Assembly: GCA_030447005.1 (NCBI GenBank)
Contig: JAUJME010000057.1
Span: 2,670 to 8,433 of the forward strand
Direction: 5' to 3'
Source: Solirubrobacteraceae bacterium
GTDB taxonomy: Bacteria; Actinomycetota; Thermoleophilia; Solirubrobacterales; Solirubrobacteraceae
Length of the DNA: 5,764 nt
The notes under the pieces are model-generated. The model saw only the letters and a program-made list of their open reading frames with translations. It was not told the origin of the DNA and did no database searches. The first letter of the stretch is position 1, and each line of letters opens with the position of its first letter. Position numbers and translations under genes: made by a program. Below, piece after piece: positions 1 through 4,442 of the stretch.

Positions 1-1122
1 GCGGCCGGTCAGCCAGCGCAGCACGGAGGCGCCGACGTCGGCCAGCGGCCCGTCGTGGCGGCGGCCGCCGTGGCCGGCGAAGGCGGCCAGCAGCGGCGCG
101 TACTCGCGCGTGTGGTCCGTGCCGGGCGTCGTCGGGTCGCAGCCGTGGTCGGCGGTGAGGACGAGCAGGTCGCGGCCGGGATCCAGGCGCTCGAGCCAGC
201 CCGCCACCGCGCGGTCGATGGCCCGCAGGGCGCCGTGGAAGCCCGCCGTGTCGTTGCGGTGGCCGTAGACCTGGTCCGTCTCGACGAGGTTGACGAACGC
301 GAGCCCGTGCTCGAGCCCGTCCACCAGGGCATCCGTCGCGGCGATCGCCTCGGCGTTGGTCGACGCCGGGTGCTCGCAGCCGATCCCCACCCCGGCGAAC
401 ACCTGCCCGACCTTGCCGACCGCGTGGACGGGCACGCCGGCGTCGCCGAGCTCCTCGAGGTAGGAGCGCCCGGGCGGGTCGACGGAGAGGTCGCGACGCC
501 CGGACGTCCGCTCGAAGGCGCCCGGCTCGCCCGTGAACGGGCGGGCGATCACCCGGCCGACGGTGTGCTCGCCCGACATGATCCGCCGGGCGGCGGCGCA
601 CGCGGCGTGGAGCTCCTCCCGCGCGACGACGGCCTCGTGCGCCGCGATCTGGAGGACCGAGTCGGCCGACGTGTAGACGATCAGGTCCCCGGTGCGCAGG
701 TGCTCGGCGCCGAAGTCGTCGATCGCCCCGACGCCGTCGTAGGGGGCGTTGCAGAGCACGCCGCGCCCCGTCGCCGCCTCGAGCGCGGCGACGATCTCGG
801 GCGGGAAGCCGCCGGGATAGGTCCGCATCGGCTCCGGCGTGACGACGCCCATCAGCTCCCAGTGACCCGTCGTCGTGTCCTTTCCCGGCCCGAGCGGGTG
901 CAGCCGGCCGTGGAGGACCGGGTCGGCGGCGGCCGGGACGCCCCCGAGCGGCAGCGCGGAGCCGAGCCCGAGCGCGCCCATCGCCGGGAGGTCGAGCCCG
1001 CCGACCGCGTCGGCGAGGTGGCCGAGCGTGTTCGTGCCCGCGTCGCCGTAGTCGGCCGCGTCGGGCAGCGCCCCCGCCCCGCAGGCGTCGAGGACGATCA
1101 CGAAGGCGCGCCGGCCGGCCAT
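1..1122 (-). CDS. deoB: Phosphopentomutase, 3' end cut by window edge
   Basis: Cytosolic metalloenzyme of the alkaline phosphatase superfamily. It interconverts (deoxy)ribose-1-phosphate and (deoxy)ribose-5-phosphate, linking nucleoside phosphorolysis to the pentose phosphate pathway. I read 374 residues from the ATG at 1122 to the left edge. The family is usually about 390 residues, so only a short C-terminus is missing. Against Bacillus cereus DeoB the metal and catalytic residues are all present: D12 in IVLDACGAG, phospho-threonine T83 in GKDTTTGHWE, D154 in YTSADSVLQIAAHE, D283 and H288 in ETDQVYGHR, D325-H326 in LTADHGCDP, and H337 in GTDHTREY. The cap domain lies between, with VGRVIARPF at about 188-196. 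The start ATG overlaps the lipoprotein stop (TGATG) and no strong Shine-Dalgarno is visible, which suggests coupled translation. Identification is very secure. The enzyme suggests a purine or pyrimidine nucleoside phosphorylase gene just beyond the left edge (inference). Confidence 0.97.
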   Translation of the reverse strand, partial: MAGRRAFVIVLDACGAGALPDAADYGDAGTNTLGHLADAVGGLDLPAMGALGLGSALPLGGVPAAADPVLHGRLHPLGPGKDTTTGHWELMGVVTPEPMRTYPGGFPPEIVAALEAATGRGVLCNAPYDGVGAIDDFGAEHLRTGDLIVYTSADSVLQIAAHEAVVAREELHAACAAARRIMSGEHTVGRVIARPFTGEPGAFERTSGRRDLSVDPPGRSYLEELGDAGVPVHAVGKVGQVFAGVGIGCEHPASTNAEAIAATDALVDGLEHGLAFVNLVETDQVYGHRNDTAGFHGALRAIDRAVAGWLERLDPGRDLLVLTADHGCDPTTPGTDHTREYAPLLAAFAGHGGRRHDGPLADVGASVLRWLTGR

Positions 1123-1124
1123 CA
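1120..1124 (-). promoter_or_regulatory. TGATG stop/start overlap joining lipoprotein gene and deoB
   Basis: The lipoprotein TGA (1124-1122) and the deoB ATG (1122-1120) share one base. No clear Shine-Dalgarno precedes the ATG, so deoB is probably translated by ribosomes terminating on the lipoprotein gene. The overlap is read directly from the sequence; the coupling is inferred. Confidence 0.75.
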
Positions 1125-1694
1125 GCTCGCCGGCGCCCGGAGCCGCAGGGTCGCGAGCGCGGGGCGGAAGACGCTCGCGTCGAGGCGGTCGAAGTCCGCG
1201 GGCGGCGCGTAGGCGTCGATCACGATCTCGGCCCCGCGCGAGAAGACGTGCGCCGAGCGGATCCGCACCCGGCGCCCCTCGATGGTCTGCTCGCCGGTCA
1301 GCTCGATGGCCCGTGCGCCCGCGCGCCGGGTGAGCCGGGCGCTCGCCAGCTCGAAGGAGGGATCGCGCTCGCGGACGCGCTCGACGAGCAGGTCGCGCAC
1401 CCGCGCGAGCTGCGCCCGCGTCTTCGGGAGCGGCTCGGCCCGCGGGTAGCGCCAGACCGCGACGACCGCCGGGCCGGACTCCACGCCCCCGACGAGCGCT
1501 CCGCGCGGCGGGTCGGTGTCGTACCAGTTGCCGGGCGCCTGGAAGGAGATCCCCGCCGCCTCGAGCACCACCTCGCGGCGGTTCACGGGATCGAGCGGGG
1601 TGGCGACGTCGGGCACCGGCGTGCGCTCGTTGCCGCAGCCGGCGAGCAGGAGCGCCGAGACCCCTGCCAGGGCGGCGTGACGGGTGTGCGGCAC
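1122..1694 (-). CDS. Small secreted lipoprotein of unknown function
   Basis: A 190-residue protein that I cannot assign to a named gene. The N-terminus is a short lipoprotein signal peptide: a few basic residues (H3, R5, H6), a hydrophobic stretch at 7-18, and a lipobox LAGC with the acceptor cysteine at 20. It should therefore be lipid-anchored outside the cytoplasmic membrane, with a mature part of about 171 residues. A proline-rich linker (21-40) precedes a single small alpha/beta-looking domain. That domain has a segment GISFQAPGNWYD at 48-59 and a final strand-rich part (IEIVIDAY-like, around 155-162). The wording 'I/VSFQAPxxW' resembles PsbP-like/LpqN-type actinobacterial lipoproteins, but this is only a resemblance. 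It starts at a GTG 21 nt after xerD with poor Shine-Dalgarno support, and its TGA shares one base with the deoB ATG. It is probably co-transcribed with both. No catalytic motif is evident. Confidence 0.8.
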   Translation of the reverse strand: MPHTRHAALAGVSALLLAGCGNERTPVPDVATPLDPVNRREVVLEAAGISFQAPGNWYDTDPPRGALVGGVESGPAVVAVWRYPRAEPLPKTRAQLARVRDLLVERVRERDPSFELASARLTRRAGARAIELTGEQTIEGRRVRIRSAHVFSRGAEIVIDAYAPPADFDRLDASVFRPALATLRLRAPAS

Positions 1695-1715
1695 CCGCCC
1701 GATTGTGGCAGCCGC

Positions 1716-2660
1716 TCAGGCTTGGGCGGCCTGCGCGCGCGGGTGGGCGTCGAAGTAGACGTCCTTGAGCCGCTCGGCGGAGAGGTGCGTGTAGAGCTGG
1801 GTGGTGGCGATGTCGGAGTGGCCGAGCATCTCCTGGAGGGAGCGCAGGTCGCAGCCCCCCGCCAGCAGGTGGGTGGCGAAGGTGTGGCGCAGCGTGTGGG
1901 GGCTCATCCGCCCGGCGAGCCCCGCGGCGGCGGCGTAGCGCTGGACGATCTTGTAGAGCCCCTGGCGGGTGAGCCCGCCGCCGCGGTGGTTGAGGAACAG
2001 CCGCGGCTCGACCCGGTCGCCCATCAGCTTGGGGCGCCCCGCGCGCAGGTAGGCGGCGACCGCGCGGGCCGCCGCGCCGCCGATCGGCACGACGCGCTCC
2101 TTGGAGCCCTTCCCCCGCGCCCGCAGGACGCCGAGCTCGAGGTCGAGGTCGGCGACGCGCAGCTCGGTGGCCTCCGACGCGCGCAGCCCGCACGCGTACA
2201 TGAGCTCGAGCAGCGCGCGGTCGCGCAGGGTCGCCGGCTCGGAGCCGTTGGGCTGCTCGAGCAGCGCGGAGACCTCGTCGCGGGTGAGGACCTCGGGGAG
2301 CTTGCGTGACTGCTTGGGCGCCCGGAGGTGGACGGTCGGGTCGTGCTCGATGATCCCCTGGCGGCGCAGGTGGCGGTGAAAGGAGCGCAGGCAGGCGACC
2401 TTGCGCTGGAGCGTGGCCGGCGCGACGGCGGGCTTGCCGTCGTGGCCGGCGGCCAGCGCGGAGACGAAGGCCGAGAGCTCCGGGTGGCCGAGCGCGAGCG
2501 GGTCGTGGCCCGTCCGCGCCAGCCACGCCCCGTACTGGAGGAGGTCGGACCGGTAGGCCTCGAGCGTGTTGCGCGACAGGCCGCGCTCGAACTCGAGGTA
2601 GGCGAGGAAGTCGAGCACGAGGTGCTCGAAGGGGTGGGCGGCTACCGCGGCGACGGCCAT
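1716..2660 (-). CDS. xerD: Site-specific tyrosine recombinase XerD
   Basis: Tyrosine recombinase that, with a XerC partner, acts at the chromosomal dif site to resolve chromosome dimers. It has 314 residues, slightly longer than the usual 295-300. The N-terminal SAM-like core-binding domain is at about 10-105 (FLAYLEFERGLSRNTLEAYRxDL). The catalytic domain is at about 120-300. All six catalytic positions are present: R160 in YACGLRASE, K184 in ARGKGSKERVVP, H255 and R258 in SPHTLRHTFATHLL, H281 in LGHSDIATTQ, and the nucleophile Y290 in LYTHLS. The HSDIATTQxYTH stretch and the position beside a Nudix gene favour XerD over a phage integrase; XerC cannot be fully excluded. The ATG at 2660 is the first usable start. 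The frame upstream is open back to the Nudix stop but contains no ATG, GTG or TTG. A GGTGAGG lies 15-20 nt upstream, too far for a good ribosome site. Confidence 0.95.
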   Translation of the reverse strand: MAVAAVAAHPFEHLVLDFLAYLEFERGLSRNTLEAYRSDLLQYGAWLARTGHDPLALGHPELSAFVSALAAGHDGKPAVAPATLQRKVACLRSFHRHLRRQGIIEHDPTVHLRAPKQSRKLPEVLTRDEVSALLEQPNGSEPATLRDRALLELMYACGLRASEATELRVADLDLELGVLRARGKGSKERVVPIGGAAARAVAAYLRAGRPKLMGDRVEPRLFLNHRGGGLTRQGLYKIVQRYAAAAGLAGRMSPHTLRHTFATHLLAGGCDLRSLQEMLGHSDIATTQLYTHLSAERLKDVYFDAHPRAQAAQA

Positions 2661-2714
2661 GCCGCAGGAGTTCGCCGCCTCACCGGCCGCGGCCTCCCCG
2701 CTGCAACGCGGCGT
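2661..2714 (-). other. 54-nt spacer between Nudix gene and xerD
   Basis: Very GC-rich spacer. On the minus strand it holds a GGGGAGG and a GGTGAGG upstream of the xerD ATG, both too distant to be ideal ribosome sites. It also holds a 10-bp palindrome GGCCGCGGCC (2685-2694). There is no T-tract and no recognisable -10/-35 pair, so I see neither terminator nor promoter. The Nudix stop is in frame with the xerD start. Confidence 0.5.
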
Positions 2715-3248
2715 TCAGCCGGCGCGGCGGCGGCGCAGCTCGAGCAGGCCGATCAGCGTCTTCGCGTCGTGCACCTCGTCGATGAGGGCGTCGAGCTCTG
2801 CGAGCGGGTGGGTGACGATCTCGATCCGCTCGTTCTCGTCGGTCTCGGCGCTCCGGTCGTGCAGCCCCGTGGCCAGGAAGACGTGGACCTGCTCGTCGGT
2901 GAAGCCGGCCGACGAGTAGTAGACCTTGAGCGGCTCCCAGGCCTCCGCCGCCTTGCCGATCTCCTCCGCCAGCTCGCGCTTGGCGGTCTCGAGCGGCTCC
3001 TCGTCCTCCACGTCGAGCTTGCCGGCCGGGAGCTCGAGGAAATCGGGCACCCCGATCGTCTCGCGCGGCTGGCGCACGAGGTAGAGCTGCTCGCCGTCGT
3101 GGGCGACGATCGCGACCGCGCCCTGGTGGCGGACGATCTCGCGCGAGACCTCCTCGCCGTCCTCGTGGCGGAAGGTCTCGACCGTCACGGTGGCCAGCCT
3201 GCCCTCGTAGACGGTCTCCCCGCCCGTGCGCTCGAACTCCGAGCTCAC
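2715..3248 (-). CDS. Nudix hydrolase, ADP-ribose pyrophosphatase type
   Basis: Cytosolic Mg2+-dependent hydrolase predicted to split ADP-ribose (or related NDP-sugars) into AMP and ribose-5-phosphate. It has 177 residues, normal for the group. The Nudix box runs from G76 to G98: LPAGKLDVEDEEP leads into R91-E92-L93-A94-E95-E96-I97-G98, which carries the metal-binding glutamates. There are six residues, not five, between G76 and E83, as I recall for M. tuberculosis Rv1700 (AGLLDVAGE). The following SAGFTDEQVHVFLATGL (113-129) also closely resembles Rv1700, so ADP-ribose pyrophosphatase is favoured over NudF-like or GDP-mannose variants. The GTG start at 3248 gives an N-terminus (ETVYEGRLATV) that aligns with the family. 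The gene follows the M20 peptidase after a 52-nt spacer with an unusual repeat and has no Shine-Dalgarno sequence. A basic tail RRRRAG ends the protein. Confidence 0.92.
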   Translation of the reverse strand: MSSEFERTGGETVYEGRLATVTVETFRHEDGEEVSREIVRHQGAVAIVAHDGEQLYLVRQPRETIGVPDFLELPAGKLDVEDEEPLETAKRELAEEIGKAAEAWEPLKVYYSSAGFTDEQVHVFLATGLHDRSAETDENERIEIVTHPLAELDALIDEVHDAKTLIGLLELRRRRAG

Positions 3249-3304
3249 GCGAGGACCGCCGCAGAGGGTCGGGCGTGGCGTGCGGAGGACCCTCGGGGTC
3301 TCAC
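3245..3304 (-). CDS. Possible 19-codon linking mini-ORF (uncertain)
   Basis: Within the repeat-bounded spacer a GTG at 3304 opens a frame reading MRPRGSSARHARPSAAVLA and ending at a TGA at 3247-3245. The GTG overlaps the peptidase stop (GTGA, 3304-3301), and the TGA overlaps the Nudix start (GTGA, 3248-3245). Such an arrangement could carry terminating ribosomes from one gene to the next although the genes are 52 nt apart. The last residues (AAVLA) repeat the end of the peptidase because of the 19-bp duplication. A functional peptide is unlikely; a role in translational coupling is speculative. The frame is also the tail of a longer out-of-frame open stretch inside the peptidase gene, so chance is a real alternative. 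Confidence 0.25.
   Translation of the reverse strand: MRPRGSSARHARPSAAVLA
3264..3294 (-). other. Inverted repeat in the M20/Nudix spacer
   Basis: GAGGGTC (3264-3270) and GACCCTC (3288-3294) are perfect 7-bp inverted repeats around a 17-nt loop. A G/C-rich stem-loop could form in the transcript between the peptidase and Nudix genes. There is no U-tract after it, so it is not a convincing intrinsic terminator. It could be chance in such GC-rich DNA, or an RNA-stability element. Confidence 0.35.
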
Positions 3305-4437
3305 GCGAGGACCGCCGCCGCCTCGTCGAGCAGGGCGAAGGTGACGTCGAGCATGCTCTCGAGCGCCGCCACGGAGACCCGCTCGGTCGGCTCGTGGTTG
3401 CGCTCGGTGCCGTTGGCGAGGTTCACGCACTCGAAGCCTGCCACGGCGAGGGCGTTGGCGTCCGAGCCGCCGCCGGTGACGATCCGCTTCGGCTCGTAGC
3501 CCGTGGCCCGCAACGCCGCCTCGGCGGCCGCCACCGCGGGCGCCGACGGCTTGGTCCGGTAGCCCTCGAAGAGCTTCTCGACGACCACGTCGACGTCGCA
3601 CTCCGCCGCGGCCGCGCCGTCGTGGACGGCGTCGACGATCCGGGCGACCGCGCCCTCCACCCGGTCGGCGTCCAGGGAGCGGGCCTCGGCGAGCAGCCGG
3701 CAGCGCTCGGGGACGACGTTGGTCGAGCCGACGCCGCCGGCGATCGAGCCGACGTTGGCGGTGGTCTGCTCGTCGATCCGCCCGAGCGGCATCGCGGCGA
3801 CCGCGTGCGCGGCGGCGAGTATCGCGCTGCGCCCGTCCTCCGGGCGGATCCCCGCGTGGGCGGCGCGGCCGTGGAACTCCGCGGCGATCCGGAAGTAGGT
3901 CGGCGAGGCGAGGACGACCTCGCCGATCGGGGTCGCGTGGTCGAAGACGTAGCCGAAGTCCGAGCGCAGCTGCGAGGCGTCGAGCGCCTTCGCCCCCGCC
4001 AGCGCGTTCTCCTCGGAGACGGTGAACAGCAGCTCGATCCCGACGGGCGATCCCTCGATCGCGCACCGCCGCGCCGCCTCGAGCATCACCGCCACCGCCG
4101 CCTTGTTGTCGGCGCCGAGGATGCCGTCGTTGGCGTTCTCCCACCCCTCGTCGACCACCACGGGCTCGACCGGAGCGGTCAGCTCGACCGTGTCGAGGTG
4201 CGCGCAGAGCAGGATCGAGCGCTCGCGGCGCCCCGGGATCCGCGCGAGCAGGTTCCCGCACTCCGCGCCCGCCGGGCCGGCGGCGTCGTCCTCCGCCACC
4301 TCGAGCCCCAGCCCGCGCAGCTCGGCGGCCACCGCCTCGGCGCACGCGCGCTCGCGCCCGAAAGGGCTCTCGATCGCGCACAGCCGCGCGAAGGTCTGCC
4401 CGAGCCGCGCGCGCTCGGCCTCGCTGGCGGGACGCAC
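3301..4437 (-). CDS. M20-family metallopeptidase, PepT/YqjE-like
   Basis: Dinuclear-zinc exopeptidase of the M20 family, predicted to act in the cytosol on tri- or dipeptides; the true substrate cannot be read from sequence. It has 378 residues, typical for the YqjE/peptidase T-like branch. Visible metal and catalytic positions are H80 and D82 in CAHLDTV, D110 in LGADNKAAVA, general base E142 and metal ligand E143 in TVSEEN, D166 in YVFDH, and H348 in GTERNHEPTERV. The lid/dimerisation domain lies at about 180-290 and begins AEFHGRAAHAGIRPEDGRSAI, the usual M20 signature. TGGGSDANALA at 321-331 is typical of the PepT-like subgroup. The start is a GTG at 4437, five bases after the pyrG stop, with no Shine-Dalgarno of its own, so translation is probably coupled to pyrG. 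Its stop lies in one copy of a 19-bp repeat. Related acetylornithine or succinyl-diaminopimelate deacylases are less likely given the motifs. Confidence 0.92.
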   Translation of the reverse strand: MRPASEAERARLGQTFARLCAIESPFGRERACAEAVAAELRGLGLEVAEDDAAGPAGAECGNLLARIPGRRERSILLCAHLDTVELTAPVEPVVVDEGWENANDGILGADNKAAVAVMLEAARRCAIEGSPVGIELLFTVSEENALAGAKALDASQLRSDFGYVFDHATPIGEVVLASPTYFRIAAEFHGRAAHAGIRPEDGRSAILAAAHAVAAMPLGRIDEQTTANVGSIAGGVGSTNVVPERCRLLAEARSLDADRVEGAVARIVDAVHDGAAAAECDVDVVVEKLFEGYRTKPSAPAVAAAEAALRATGYEPKRIVTGGGSDANALAVAGFECVNLANGTERNHEPTERVSVAALESMLDVTFALLDEAAAVLA

Positions 4438-4442
4438 CCGAG
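4438..4442 (-). other. Five-base pyrG/M20 junction
   Basis: Only CTCGG separates the pyrG TAG from the peptidase GTG. There is no room for a promoter, and no Shine-Dalgarno is seen in the end of pyrG, supporting co-transcription and probable translational coupling. Confidence 0.7.

Larger units (their letters stand above)
3244..3318 (-). repeat. Exact 19-bp direct repeat flanking the M20/Nudix junction
   Basis: CTCACGCGAGGACCGCCGC (plus strand) occurs at 3244-3262 and again at 3300-3318, identical over 19 bases and offset by 56 bp; the match stops on both sides. On the minus strand the first copy carries the last codons and TGA of the peptidase gene. The second lies just upstream of, and includes, the GTG start of the Nudix gene. 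The 37 bp between the copies match neither flank. The pattern suggests an insertion with duplication of its target, or a copying slip, at a former GTGA stop/start overlap. The repeat is seen directly; the history is inferred. Confidence 0.9.

Noticed and set aside
9..332. Minus-strand open frame of 107 codons inside deoB
   Set aside because: It is a different frame from deoB over the same bases, rich in T, R, S and A, with no motif. The deoB frame carries conserved metal ligands across this stretch.
55..1212. Long plus-strand open frame opposite deoB
   Set aside because: The opposite strand encodes a full phosphopentomutase with all catalytic residues. The plus-strand translation is R/G/V/E-rich with no recognisable motif, as expected from the reverse complement of GC-rich coding DNA.
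1248..2309. Plus-strand open frame opposite the lipoprotein gene and xerD
   Set aside because: It crosses the boundary between two well-supported minus-strand genes, and its composition is that of a shadow frame.
1716..2660. The recombinase as a sign of a phage, integron or genomic island
   Set aside because: The protein matches housekeeping XerD along its length and sits in a conserved pyrG-nudix-xerD context. No tRNA, attachment repeat, phage or cassette genes are present.
2685..2694. Palindrome GGCCGCGGCC as an operator or dif-like site upstream of xerD
   Set aside because: Ten-base G/C palindromes are expected by chance in this composition, and it has no resemblance to a dif site.
3264..3294. 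Stem-loop as an intrinsic terminator between the peptidase and Nudix genes
   Set aside because: The stem is only 7 bp, the loop is 17 nt, and no T-rich tract follows in the direction of transcription.
2328..3344. Plus-strand open frame opposite xerD and the Nudix gene
   Set aside because: It spans two real genes and the repeat junction and has no domain signature.
3245..4381. 378-codon minus-strand frame overlapping the peptidase gene
   Set aside because: It is extremely R/G/A-rich and lacks any motif, while the overlapping frame contains the complete M20 metal-binding set. Only its last 19 codons in the spacer are discussed, as a possible relay.
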